Shown here piece after piece: positions 21,242 through 34,035 of a DNA stretch of 64,000 nucleotides (positions within the stretch are counted from its first letter, which is position 1; each line of letters starts with the position of its first letter). The notes under the pieces are model-generated. The model was given only the letters and a program-made list of their open reading frames with translations. It was not told the DNA's origin and made no database searches. The translations under genes were made by a program, and so were the position numbers. Origin of the DNA: Anthoceros angustus (Eukaryota > Streptophyta > Anthocerotopsida > Anthocerotales > Anthocerotaceae); contig MU008177.1 in NCBI GenBank assembly GCA_010909165.1, positions 744,001-808,000 on the forward strand, read 5' to 3'.

Positions 21242-22289
21242 CTTTCAATACCAAGACGGATCCAAACTCAGTTTTTCAAATGAAGAATTAAGAAGAAAGT
21301 AGAGAGAAAGAACAACTATTTTCTAGAAATAAATAGACAACGTTAAAAGTTTATATTAGGAGTAGATAATATATTAACTTAGTGCAACATTGCATTTATA
21401 GTCGGATGGTCCCAATACGAAGTAGATAGTCTCGAAAATCGGGGAAAAAAACATATAGAATTAGATACTAACTTTACTTAGTGGTATGGTACATTCATAA
21501 TCACATTGTCTCAACGTCAGACTACTTTCTTCTCCAACGCACATAGTATGAACTAACCAATCTGAGAAGCGCTATGCCGCCCACACTGTCAAGATCGCAA
21601 GCTAGTTGACCACATGTGGAGATCGGCAAGCGAATGAGGCCGATGAGTTCTGAGGTCAAGGCCGTGGTTGAATAATTATGTGTTTGGATAATGGAATTAT
21701 GAAAATTAAGTGCATGCATGCTCATCATAATGAATCATAAAGAGATCAACAAGTTTTGATAGACACGGCGACTCGGTGAAAGGCTGGACAAGATCGGCGT
21801 GTTTGGATAAATCTGGGCGATTAAAGTGAAGAAAGACTTGTTATTGGATTATGGGTGAGATTGTCTTTGAATCGATGAATGTGGCACTTTGTAGCAGCCA
21901 TGAGAATTGGCTATGAATTATGTGCCGTCATCCCGCCAACGAACATGAGCGGAATGATTGAGAAAAGTGTGAATACCCTTTAGCCAAAGTTATATTCAAA
22001 CATCTTTATTGCAGTAAAATATTATTTTATTACCCTTTTTTTTCTCCAATGACCCGGGATGATTTTTGTGGAGTCCGATAAATTTGATGCTCCTCGTTGG
22101 ATCATGGTTCACTAGTCACCATTCATCTATCGGTTTAGTTGAGTTCTTAAGCTAACCCGTTCAACCTAGAACTAAGAATGTAAAGGTGGCAAGCAATTTG
22201 TCCATGAACTATGGAACTGACGGATGTCAATTGGGAATCAGTAAGGGTCCTTGGTATCAAGGACCCCGACGAATTTGTGGTTGGATTCC

Positions 22290-22900
22290 CCAACCAAAAC
22301 TAATTGTTGTGGGTGAGGCTGTCTTCAAATTGATAAATGTGCCACTCCAACTCAATAAACCAAAATTTCTCTCCTCTCACGGTATCTTTGAATAACACGT
22401 ATTCCATGTTCTTCTATCAATTCATGAATACTTTCACAACTCCTCATGTCCATCCTTCTTCTTCTCGTGAGGATATCTTGTATCATTTTGATTGTCATTT
22501 TGGGACATCAAACCACTTTGCGATGGAACTCTTTGAACATCGCTTTCCTCTGAGATGTCAACCCACTTTGTGCGTTGTCTTCTTTGAAACATATTTCACG
22601 CCTACATAGTGGACACGTTGGTTGGCTGACTATCCAACCATGGTTCTAAACATCTTCTATGATATGTATGAGCACATACATTGACTAGGATCATGTCTTC
22701 ACGTCTTGGAGAGGATCAAGACAAATTGCACACGTTTTTCATTTTGAAGAACATACATAGATAGATCGTAAAGCAAACATATGTCCATAGTTTCGACAAG
22801 TCTTCTTGCCTCTGGGTCTCTCTCTCAAGCCTCCATCGTGCTCAGTTTGATTCATAGGGAAGGCTGAGCTATATTGATTATGTAAACACCTATGGCAAAA
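22290..22900 (-). pseudogene. RING-H2 gene, macrosatellite copy 3
   Basis: RING core 22596-22734, with the same motif order as the other units and frame breaks near the TTGGTTGGCTGACTATCC and ACGTCTTGGAG segments. The reverse-strand C-terminal block lies at about 22385-22490. Confidence 0.65.
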
Positions 22901-23999
22901 GCGGCCTTGATCGTTGGATTCCTAGAAATCGCGCTTTATCTGGATGAATCAACTTTCAATACCAAGGACGGATCCAAACTCGAGTTTTTCAAATAGAAGA
23001 ATTACGAAGAAAGTAGAGAGAAAGAACAACTATTTTCTAGAAATAAATAGACAACGTTAAAAGTTATATTAGGAGTAGATAATATATTAACTTAGTGCAA
23101 CATTGCATTTATAGTCGGATGGTCCCAATACGAAGTAGATAGTCTCGAAAATCGAGGGAAAAAAAACATATAGAATTAGATACTAACTTTACTTAGTGGT
23201 ATGGTACATTCATAATCACATTGTCTCAACGTCACCTACTTTCTTCTCCAACGCACATAGTATGAACTAACCAATGGGTTTGGGCGCACGCCGCCACCGT
23301 CAAGATCGCAAGCTAATTCTGACCACATGTGGAGATCGGCAAAGCGAATGAGGCGATGAGTTCTGAGTCAAGGCATGGTTGAATAATTATGTACGTGTTT
23401 GGATAATGGAATTATGAAAAATTAAGTGCATGCATGCTCATCATAATGAATCATAAAGAGATCAACAAGTTTTGATAGACACGGCGACTCGGTGAAGACC
23501 GGACAAGATCGGCGTGTTTGGACAAATCTTAACTGATTAAAGTGAAGAAAGACTTGTTATTGGATTATGGTGAGATTGTCTTTGAATCGAATGTGGCACT
23601 TTAAACGCTCCATGAGAATTGGCTATGAATTATGTGCCATCCTCGGCCAACGAACATGAGCAGAATGATTGAGAAAAGTGTGAATACCCTTTAGCCAAAG
23701 TTATATTCAAACATCTTTATTGCAGTAAAATATTATTTTATTACCCTTTTTTTTTTCTCCAATGACCGGATGATTTTTGTGGAGTCCAAGAATTTGATGC
23801 TCTGTCCGTTGGATCATGGTTCACTAGTCACCATTCATCTATCGGTTTAGTTGAGTTCTTAAGCTAACCCGCTCAACCTAGAACTAAACCGAATGTAAAG
23901 GTGGCAAGCAATTTGTCCGATGAACTATGGAACTGAGCGGATGTCAATTGGGAATCGGTGGCGTGAGTCCTTGTATCAAGGACCCCGACAACTTGTGGT

Positions 24000-24655
24000 T
24001 GGATTCCCCAACCAAAACTAATTGTTGTGGGTGAGACTGCTTCAAATTGATAAATGTGCCACTCCAACTCAATAAACCAGAAATTTCTCTCCTCTTAAAT
24101 CACGGTATCTTTGAATAACACGTATTCCATGTTCTTCTATCAATTCATGAATACTTTCACAACTCCTCATGTCCATCCTTCTTCTTCTCGTGAGGATATC
24201 TTGTATCATTTGATTGTCATTTTGGGACATCAAACCACTTTGGCGATGGAACTCTTTGAACATCGCTTTCCTCTTGAGATGTCAACCCACTTTGTGCGTT
24301 GTCTTCTTTGAAACATATTTCACGCCTACATAGGACACGTTGGTTGGCGACTATCCAACCATGGTTCTAAACATCTTCTATGATATGTATGAGCACATAC
24401 ATTGACTAGGATCATGTCTTCACCGTGCCGGAGAGGATCAAGACAAATTGCACACGTTTTTCATTTTGAAGAACATACAGATAGATCGTAAGCAAACATA
24501 TGTCCATAGTTTCGACAAGTCTTCTTGCCTGGTCTCTCTCTCAAACCTCCATGCTCAAATTGATTCCCGTGACAGGGAATGTGAGCTATATTGATTATGT
24601 AAACACCTATGGCAAAAGCGGCCTTGATACGTTGGATTCCTAGAAATACGCGCAT
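24000..24655 (-). pseudogene. RING-H2 gene, macrosatellite copy 4
   Basis: RING core 24319-24456. Two bases are missing relative to other units in the CPLC segment (CATAGGACACG instead of CATAGTGGACACG), removing the C-x2-C pair as read. An upstream N-terminal open piece is at 24461-24655; the C-terminal block is at 24069-24263. Confidence 0.65.
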
Positions 24656-25695
24656 ACGGATGAATCAACTTTCAATACCAAGGACGGATCCAAACTCAGT
24701 TTTTCAAATAGAAGAATTACGAAGAAAGTAGAGAGAAAGAACAACTATTTTCTAGAGGAAATAAATAGACAACGTTAAAAGTTTATATTAGGAGTAGATA
24801 ATATATTAACTTAGTGCAACATTGCATTTATAGTCGATGGTCCCAATACGAAGTAGATAGTCTCAAAATCGAGGGAAAAAACATATAGAATTAGATACTA
24901 ACTTTACTTAGTGGTATGGTACATTCATAATCACATTGTCTCAACGTCACCTACTTTCTTCTCCAACGCACATAGTATGAACTAACCAATCACCGAAAGC
25001 GCTGCCGCCACATCCAAGACTAGCTTAGTTGACCACATGTGGAGATCACAGTCAATGAGACGCGATGAGTTCTGTGAGTCAAGACCGTGGTTGAATAATT
25101 ATGTGTGTTGGATAATGGAATTATGAAAAATTAAGTGCATGCATGCTCATCATAATGAATCATAAAGAGATCAACAAGTTTTGATAGACACGGCGACTCG
25201 GTGAAGGCCGGACAAGATCGGCGTGTTTGGATAAATCTCTGATTAAAGTGAAGAAAGACTTGTTATTGGATTATGGGTGAGATTGTCTTTGAATCGATGA
25301 ATGTGGCACTTTGTAAACGCTCATGAGAATTGGCTATGAATTATGTGCCGTCATCCTCGCCAACTGAACATGAGCGAATGATTGAGAAAAGTGTGAATAC
25401 CCTTTAGCCAAAGTTATATTCAAACATCTTTATTGCAGTAAAATATTATTTTATTACCCTTTTTTTTTTTCTCCAATGACCCGGGATGATTTTGTGGAGT
25501 CCAAGAATTTGATGCTCCTGTCCGTTGGATCATGGTTCACTAGTCACCATTCATCTACGAGTTTAGTTGAGTTCTTAAGCTAACCCGCTTCAACCTAGAA
25601 CTAAATCGAATGTAAAGGTGGCAAGCAATTTGTCCGTGAACTATGGAAGCGAGCGGATGTCAATTGGGAACGGTAGTCCGTAAGGGTCCTTGGTA

Positions 25696-26320
25696 TCAAG
25701 GACCCCGACGAACTTGTGGTTGGATTCCCCAACCAAAACTAATTGTGTGGGTGACCGTCTTCAAATTGATAAATGTGCCACCCAACTCAATAAACCAGAA
25801 ATTTCTCTCCTCTTCGTCACGGTATCTTTGAATAACACGTATTCCATGTTCTTCTATCAATTCATGAATACTTTCACAACTCCTCATGTCCATCCTTCTT
25901 CTTCTCGTGAGGATATCTTGTATCATTTGATTGTCATTTTGGGACATCAAACCACTTGCGATGGAACTCTTTGAACATCGCTTTCCTCTCGAGATGTCAA
26001 CCCACTTTGTGCGTTGTCTTCTTTGAAACATATTTCACGCCTACATAGTGGACACGTTGGTTGGCACAGCTATCCAACCATGGTTCTAAACATCTTCTAT
26101 GATATGTATGAGCACATACATTGACTAGGATCATGTCTTCACCGTCTTTGGAGAGGATCAAGACAAATTACACGTTTTTCATTTTGAAGAACATACATAG
26201 ATAGATCGTAAAGCAAACATATGTCCATAGTTTACGACAAGTCTTCTTGCCTCGGTCTCTCTCTCAATGCCTCCATGCTCAAATGGTGATTCGCATAGGA
26301 AGGCTGAGCTATTGATTATG
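25696..26320 (-). pseudogene. RING-H2 gene, macrosatellite copy 5
   Basis: RING core 26034-26174. Two bases are missing at the first C-x2-C pair (AAATTACACG instead of AAATTGCACACG). The C-terminal half is the most continuous of all copies: 25696-26031 is open from the end of the RING through the Arg-rich block and beyond. Confidence 0.65.
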
Positions 26321-27337
26321 TAAACACCTATGGCAAAAGCGGCCTTGATACGTTGGATTCCTAGAAATACGCTTTATACGGATGAATCAACTTTCAATAC
26401 CAAGGACGGATCCAAACTCGAGTTTTTTCAAATAGAAGAATTACGAAGAGAGAAAGAACAACTATTTTCTAGAAATAAATGACAACGTTAAAAGTTTATA
26501 TTAGGAGTAGATAATATATTAACTTAGTGCAACATTGCATTTATAGTCGGATGGTCCCAATAGTAGATAGTCTCAAAATCGAGGAAAAAAACATATAGAA
26601 TTAGATACTAACTTTACTTAGTGGTATGGTACATTCATAATCACATTGTCTCAACGTCTTACTTTCTTCTCCAACCACATAGTATGAACTAACCAATCAA
26701 TTTTGAGAAGCCACGCCGCCAACTGTCAAGATCGACAAGCTAATTGACCACATGTGAGATCGGCGTCGAATGAGACGCCGATGAGTTAATTCTGAGTCAA
26801 GACCGTGGTTGAATAATTATGTACGTGTTTGGATAATGGAATTATGAAAAATTAAGTGCATGCATGCTCATCATAATGAATCATAAAGAGATCAACAAGT
26901 TTTGATACACGCGACTCGGTGAATCGGACAAGATCGGCGTGTTTGGAAAATCATTAAAGTGAAGAAAGACTTGTTATTGGATTATGGGTGAGATTGTCTT
27001 TGAATCGATGAATGTGGCATTTTGTAAACGCGCTCATGAGAATTGGCTATGAATTATGTGCCGTCATCCTCGCCAACGAAGACAGAATGATTGAGAAAAG
27101 TGTGAATACCCTTTAGCCAAAGTTATATTCAAACATCTTTATTGCAGTAAAATATTATTTTATTACCCTTTTTTTTTCTCCAATGAGGATGATTTTGTGG
27201 AGTCAAAGATTTGATGCTCCCCGTCCTGGATCATGGTTCACTAGTCACCATTCATCTATCGGTTTAGTTGAGTTCTTAAGCTAACCCGCTCAACCTAGAA
27301 CTAAATCAATGTAAGGTAAAGCAATTTGTCCGATCAA

Positions 27338-27960
27338 CTATGGGCGAGCTGATGTCAATTGGGAATCGGTAGTCGTAAGGGTCCTTGGTATCAAGGACCC
27401 CGACGAACTGTGGTTGGATTCCCCAACCAAAACTAATTGTTGTGGTGGTGTCGCCTTCAAATTGATAAATGTGCCACTCCAACTCAATAAACCGTAAATT
27501 TCTCTCCTCTTAAATCCAGGTATCTTTGAATAACCACGTATTCCATGTTCTTCTATCAATTCATGAATACTTTCCACAACTCCTCATGTCCATCCTTCTT
27601 CTTCTTCTCGTGAGGATATCTTGTATCATTTGATTGTCATTTTGGGACATCAAACCACTTTGCGATGGAACTCTTTGAACACGCTTTCCTCTGAGATGTC
27701 AACCCACTTTGTGCGTTGTCTTCTTTGAAACATATTTCACGCTTTACATAGTGGACACGTTGGTTGGCGACGACTATCAACCATGGTTCTAAACATCTTC
27801 TATGATATGTATGAGCACATACATTGACTAGGATCATGTCTTCACCGTCTTTGGAGAGGATCAAGACAAATTGCACGTTTTTCATTTTGAAGAACATACA
27901 TAGATAGATCTAAAGCAAACATATGTCCATAGTTTCGACAAGTCTTCTTGCCTCCTGGTC
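27338..27960 (-). pseudogene. RING-H2 gene, macrosatellite copy 6
   Basis: RING core about 27736-27877. The open piece 27637-27897 covers the second half of the first zinc-binding segment through REICFKED in one frame, but CPLC itself is altered by an extra base (CGCTTTACATAG). The C-terminal piece is 27338-27577. Confidence 0.65.
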
Positions 27961-28974
27961 TCTCTCTCAACAGCCTCCATGCTCAAATTCCCGCGATAGG
28001 GAAGGCATGAGCTATATTGATTATGTAAACACCTATGGCAAAGCCTTGATACGTTGGATTCCTAGAAATACGCGCTTTATACTGGATGGAATCAACTTTC
28101 AATACCAAGGAGGCGGATCCAAACTCCGAGTTTTTTCAAATAGAAAATTACGAAGAAAGTAGAAAGAACAACTATTTTCTAGAGGAAATAAATAGACAAC
28201 GTTAAAAGTTTATATTAGGAGTAGATAATATATTAACAGTAACATTGCATTTATAGTCGATGGTCCCAATACGAAGTAGATAGTCTCAAAATCGAGGAAA
28301 AAACATATAGAATTAGATACTAACTTTAATGGTATGGTACATTCCTAATCACATTGTCTCAACGCCATGCCTACTTTCTTCTCCAACGCGACATAGTATG
28401 AACCAATTAATCGGTGAGAAGGCCACCGCCGCCACTGTCAAGATCGACTAGCTAGGCGCCATATGGAGATCGCGTCAATGAGATACTGATGAGTTCTGTG
28501 AGTCCAAGACCGTGTTGAATAATTATGTCGTGTTTGGATAATGGAATTATGAAAATTAAGTGCATGCATGCTCATCATAATGAATCATAAAGAGATCAAC
28601 AAGTTTTGATAGACACGCCATTCGGTGAAGACTGACAAGATCGATTTGTTTGGATAAATACTGATTAAAGTGAAGAAAGACTTGTTATTGGATTATGGGT
28701 GAGATTGTCTTTGAATCGATGAATGTGGCACTTTCAGAACGTTACCATTAGAATTGGCTATGAATTATGTGTCAGTCATCCTCGGCCAACGAATATGAGC
28801 AGTAATGATTGAGAAAAGTGTGAATACCTTTAGCCAAAGTTATATTCAAACATCTTTATTGCAGTAAAATATTATTTTATTACCTTTTTTTTTCTCCAAT
28901 GACCGGGATGATTTTGTGGAGTCCAAGAATTTGATGCTCCCCGTCCAGTTGGATCATGGTTCACTAGTCACCAT

Positions 28975-29650
28975 TCATCTATCGTTTAGTTGAGTTCTTA
29001 AGCCAACCCGGCTCAACCTAGAACTAAACCGAATGTAAAGGTGGCAACAATTTGTTGGTCCGACCGAACTATGGAACCGAACGGATGTCAATTCGGGAAC
29101 TGAACCGTAAGGGTCCTTGGTATCAAGGACCCCGACGAACTTAGGGTTGGATTCCCCAACCAAAACTAATTGTGGGTAGACTGCCTTCAAATTGATAAAT
29201 GTGCCACTCCAACTCAATAAACCAGAAATTTCTCTCCCTCTCGTCGGTATCTTTGAATAACACGTATTCCATGTTCTTCTATCAATTCATGAATACTTTC
29301 ACAACTCATGTCCATCCTTCTTCTTCGTGAGGATATCTTCGTATCATTTGATTGTCATTTTGGGACATCAAACCACTTTGCGATGGAACTCTTTGAACAT
29401 CGCTTTCTCTTGAGATGTCAACCCACTTTGTGCGTTGTCTCTTTGAAACATATTTCACGCCTACATAGTGGACACGCTATTGGCGATGCCTATCCAACCA
29501 TGGTTCTAAACATCTTCTATGATATGTATGAGCACACATTGACTAGATCATGTCTTCACCGTGCCGGAGAGGATCAAGACAAATTGCACACGTTTTTCAT
29601 TTTGAAGAACATACATAGATAGATCGAAATAAACATATGTCCATAGTTTC
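28975..29650 (-). pseudogene. RING-H2 gene, macrosatellite copy 7
   Basis: RING core 29454-29592. This copy has extra deletions outside the RING, in AT-rich or TTC repeats (for example CTTCTTCGTGAGG for CTTCTTCTCGTGAGG near 29320). C-terminal open piece 28975-29217. Confidence 0.6.
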
Positions 29651-30731
29651 GACAAGTCTTCTTGCCGGTCTCTTCTTCTCTCATGACCTCCATGCTCGAT
29701 TCCGCATAGGAAGCCGTGAGCTATATTGATTATGTAAACACCTATGGCAAAAGCGACCTTAATGAATTGGATCTAGAAATACGCGCTTTATACAGGATGA
29801 ATCAACTTTCAATACCAAGGACGGATCCAAACTCCGAGTTTTTTCAAATAGAAGAATTATGAAGAAAGTAGAGAGAAAGAACAACTATTTTCTAGGAATA
29901 AATAGACAACGTTAAAAGTTTATATTAGAGTAGATAATATATTAACTTAGTGCAACATTGCATTTATAATGGATGGTCCCAATAATGAAGTAGATAGTCT
30001 CAAAATCGAGGGAAAAAACATAGAATTAGATACTAACTTTACTTAGTGGTATGGTACATTCATAATCACATTGTCTCAACGTCACAAATACTTTCTTCTT
30101 CCAACGCACATAGTATGAACTAACCAATCAGTCGAGAAGGCACGCCGCCACTGTCCAAGATCGAAGCTAGTTGATTACATGTGGAGATCGAAGCCGAATG
30201 GAATGAGCTGGCGGTGAGTCCAAGGCTGTGTTGAATAATTATGCGTGTTTGGATAATGGAATTATGAAAATTAAGTGCATGCATGCTCATCATAATGAAT
30301 CATAAAGAGATCAACAGCTGGATAGACACGGCGACTCGGTGAAGACCGGACAAGATCGGCGTGTTTGGATAAATACTTAATCGATTAAAGTGAAGAAAGA
30401 CTTGTTATTGGATTATGGGTGAGATTGTCTGAATCATGAATGTGGCACTTTGTAAACGCGCCGAGAATTGGCTATGAATTATGCGCCATCCTCGCCAACG
30501 AACATGAGTGTAATGATTGAAAAGTGTGAATACCCTTTAGCCAAAGTTATATTCAAACATCTTTATTGCAGTAAAATATTATTTTATTACCTTTTTTTTT
30601 TTTCTCCAATGACCGGATGATTTTTTTGTGGAGTCCAAGAATTTGATGCTCTGTCTGTTGGATCATGGTTCACTAGTCACCATTCATCTATCGCTTTAGT
30701 TGAGTTCTTAAGCCAACCGCTCAACCTAGAA

Positions 30732-31400
30732 CTAAATCAATGTAAAGGTGGCAAGCAATTTGTCCGGATTAACCATGGAACAACGGATGTCAATTGGAAG
30801 TAGTCCGTAAGGGTCCTTGGTATCAAGGACTCGACGAACTTGTGGTTGGATTCCCCAACCAAAACTAATTGTTGTGGGTGACTGCCTCTTCAAATTGATA
30901 AATGTGCCACTCCAACTCAATAAACTAAATTTCTCTCCTCTTCGTCACTTTATCTTTGAATAACACGATTCCATGTTCTTCTATCAATTCATGAATACTT
31001 TCACAACTCCTCATGTCCATCCTTCTTCTTCTCTCGTGAGGATATCTTGTATCATTTGATTGTCATTTTGGGACATCAAACCACTTTATGGAACTCTTGA
31101 ACATCGCTTTCCTCTTGAGATGTCAACCCACTTTGTCGGCGTTGTCTTTGAAACATATTTCACGCCTACATAGTGGACACGTTGGTTGGCGCAGCCTATC
31201 CAACCATGGTTCTAAACATCTTCTATGATATGTATGAGCACACATTGACTAGGATCATGTCTTCACCGTCTTTGGAGAGGATCAAGACAAATTGTACACG
31301 TTTTTTCATTTTGAAGAACATACATAGATAGATCGAAGCAAACATATGTCCATAGTTTCGAAGTCTTCTTGCCTGGTCTCTCTCTGACCTCCATGCTCAA
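30732..31400 (-). pseudogene. RING-H2 gene, macrosatellite copy 8
   Basis: RING core about 31159-31300. The first C-x2-C region reads AAATTGTACACG, a substitution of one Cys codon position relative to other units. The unit ends about 720 bp downstream, at the junction with transposon sequence at about 32120. C-terminal open piece 30732-30920. Confidence 0.6.
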
Positions 31401-32120
31401 ATGATTCTGACAGGCGTTGAGCTATATTGATTATGTAAACACTTATGGTAAAAGGCCTTGATACGTTGGATTCCTAGAAATACGTGCTTTATACGGATGA
31501 ATCAACTTTCAATACCAAGGACGGATCCAAACCCGAGTTTTTTCAAATAGAAGAATTACGAAGAAAGTAGAGAGAAAGAACAACTATTTTCTAGAGGAAA
31601 TAAATAGACATAACGTTAAAAGTTTATATTAGGAGTAGATAATATATTAACTTAGTGCAACATTGCATTTATAGTCGTATGGTCCCAACACGAAGTAGAT
31701 ACCTCAAAATCGAGGAAAAAAACATATAGAATTAGATACTAACTTACTTAGTAGATGGCATATCATAATCACATTGTCTCAACGTCAACCTACTTTCTTC
31801 TCCAACGCATATAGTATGAACTAACCAATCACCGAGAAGAAGCTATCGCCGCCACCAAGATCAGCAAGCTAGTTTTTGCCCACATGTGGAGATCCAAGTC
31901 GAATGAGACTGATGAGTTCTGTGAGTCCAAGACTGTGGTTGAATAATTATGTACGTGTTTGGATAATGGAATTATGAAAAATTAAGTGCATGCATGCTCA
32001 TCATAATGAATCATAAAGAGATCAACAAGGTTTGATAGACACGGCGACTCGGTGAAGACTGGACAAGATCGACGTGTTTGGATAAATACGGAACTGATTA
32101 AAGTGAAGAAAGACTTGTTG

Positions 32121-32505
32121 GAGACCTCTTGTGAGCGGATTCCAACACACATCTCAAGGCTGCACTGTTATGGAGTGCAGAGCACCAGCGGCCGTGATAG
32201 TGTCCGCCGCCTCGCACTAGCATTGCACTTCCATATTTGCATTAATGTAGGGTTTTTGGCAGCACGTGGCAGCAAGTTCGGACAGGGACGATGGCGGTGG
32301 CCTTGAAGGCGGTTCCGCACCCCAGACGGATGGGGAAACGAGCTCCGGTGGGTCTGAAAGGGGAAGCAGCGATGGCAATGGGACCGACCAAAGTAGCAGC
32401 TCCGATGTGGAGAGCATGGACAAGGGAACGGGTTGTGAAGATGTATCCGACATGCACTCCCTGGACAATTTGCTTGAAGCGACGTTTCGAGGCGACGGTT
32501 TATAC
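32121..32505 (+). repeat. Direct repeat A, CACTA tnp2 5' segment
   Basis: Begins GAGACCTCTTGTGAGCGGAT and is homologous along its length to 34036-34435 (direct repeat B). It encodes a Ser/Asp/Gly-rich acidic linker (SSDRDDGGGLEGG ... DVSDMHSLDNLLE) of the kind found near the N-terminus of CACTA TNP2 proteins. The ~1.9 kb between starts suggests a tandem duplication or nested insertion within the element. Confidence 0.75.
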
Positions 32506-34035
32506 CTCACAAACTGGAGTATACGCTCACCATTCTTTAAGGCCGCAATGGAAATGTGCTTCCTCCCATTGTACCATGTGTTCTAGTCATCATGTCGTGC
32601 AATAAAAGTCGATGACCTGTCATGTGTGCTTCGCGGAATGGATTGATACGGGTTGGTGTCCATCAATACCGTGGAGCAAATATGACATGTCACCGCCGCC
32701 CACGTCACTTGTGTTTGATGTGTGTCTAAATAGGGCCGGTATGGTCAGAATCGTGATTCACAACCTTTGACCGTTTTTTACGCCGGTGTTGCTCGGACAT
32801 GCCGCAGCTTATCACTTCTACAATTGTCTGCCCTGCAAACTGTCATGGAGCCAAGAGGACATGAAGGCGGTGACTTTTGCAAGCCTCGAAAGTCAAAGCC
32901 GAAAGGGAGGCTGAGGGGGAAGGTGAAGGTAGATGCACACACCACTGCACCAGCCTTCACGGACCCTGCTGATGCGAAGGGTAAGAGGAATGTGGAGGAA
33001 TCACTTGGGCACGTGCTGCCACGCTTGGGCTTGGGAGGCGCACTGCATCTTGGAGCAACTCCCCGTTGGGAAGAAGAGGCCAACCGCATTCCGGAGCTAC
33101 ACTTCATGGGCAGCTACGAGGAGGATTTGCTGCGAAATTTGAGTCGATTGTTTCTCGGATAGAACAACCGCTGTGGGGGGCTTCACATCGAAGCGCCCCT
33201 GTGGGTCAAGCCACATGCCACATGTGCTTGGGCTTGGGATGCGGCGGACGAGGGGGCTTGGGACACCCTGTGCGGCCACTGGGTGCACTGCCCTTTCACT
33301 GCAATGGCGCACGCAACATGGGAGTTGTACAGAGACTTTGAGAGCATGAGCTCTACACTATCCCTTTCTATGGACGAAGTGCAAATCAAGGAGGTGGACT
33401 ACACCAAGGCAGGGGCCGCTTCATCCTGATAATCTTAGATTGCCTTTCAATGCAAGCGGTTCACGTCGATTGCCATTGTCTAACTTTGAAGAAGTTGACC
33501 CGTTTGTTTTAGCACACAACAGGCATTCCCAATTGCAATGACGCAAAGGCTTTGGGTCGAGTCGATCAAGTGCCGCCTAACCGCTATCTCATGCATGTCC
33601 TCCCTTTCAATAGCCGCTGCACCTCTCCGCCTCGACCGGCCTCTACGCGAGGAGAGTGTAGGCCTTGCACATCACTCCAAGGTTCCCTCCACTACCGGTC
33701 GCTCTCACCGCCGGGATGAACTGGCTTTCGCAGAACTATTTAACGCCTCCGCCGACTCACCGACTGCTCACGTAACATTAATGTGCACCTGACTTGCATT
33801 GAGGCACGCCCGCGCGCTGGCCCATGATGCCTGCACCTACATTTAGGCTTTTACAAGTGCTCGTTGTGAATGGGTGATGAATTAACGGTGGGAGACTGCG
33901 GTGGCGGTGGGCGTCGCTCTTCCCCGTGGCTGCCGCCCCGATTCCTACTTTCCGCCGCGACTGAAAGGGGGACACTGCACGATGCCATGATTTGCAAATG
34001 AGGTTTACATGTATTGTCCATGCCGTCAGTGTGTG
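32506..34035 (+). mobile_element. Unidentified TE-derived segment between direct repeats A and B
   Basis: Open plus-strand pieces (for example 32767-33162, 131 aa, Lys/Arg-rich start then EEANRIPELHFMGSYEEDLL) give no family I recognise. The segment has no introns or gene-like context and is enclosed by the tnp2 direct repeats, so it is listed as transposon debris. Confidence 0.4.

Larger units (their letters stand above)
18410..32119 (-). repeat. Macrosatellite: eight head-to-tail 1.71-kb units, each with a RING-H2 gene
   Basis: An invariant marker (AGCCAAAGTTATATTCAAAC) recurs near 18551, 20276, 21981, 23692, 25403, 27114, 28832 and 30539, giving periods of 1705-1725 bp. Total span divided by period gives almost exactly eight units. 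The first begins near TGGATGAGATTGTCTTTGAA and the last ends at AAGAAAGACTTGTT, joined directly to CACTA sequence. Each unit has an AT-rich T-tract block, a short inverted repeat GTCCTTGGTATCAAGGAC, and on the minus strand a RING-H2 coding region. Each also has an internal diverged sub-repeat, GGGTGAGATTGTCTTTGAAT versus GGGTGAGGCTTGTCTTCAAATT. AT-rich segments are virtually identical among units; differences are small indels and substitutions concentrated around CG and CCGG. Confidence 0.92.

Noticed and set aside
18410-32119. Plus-strand ORFs in each unit (for example MNNTYSMFFYQFMNTFTT)
   Set aside because: They are antisense to the RING-H2 C-terminal block, whose zinc-ligand pattern shows the minus strand to be the coding one.
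18410-32119. Array considered as rDNA or a CRISPR-like array
   Set aside because: Unit length, AT-rich content and RING coding exclude rDNA; units are 1.7 kb with no short repeat-spacer structure.
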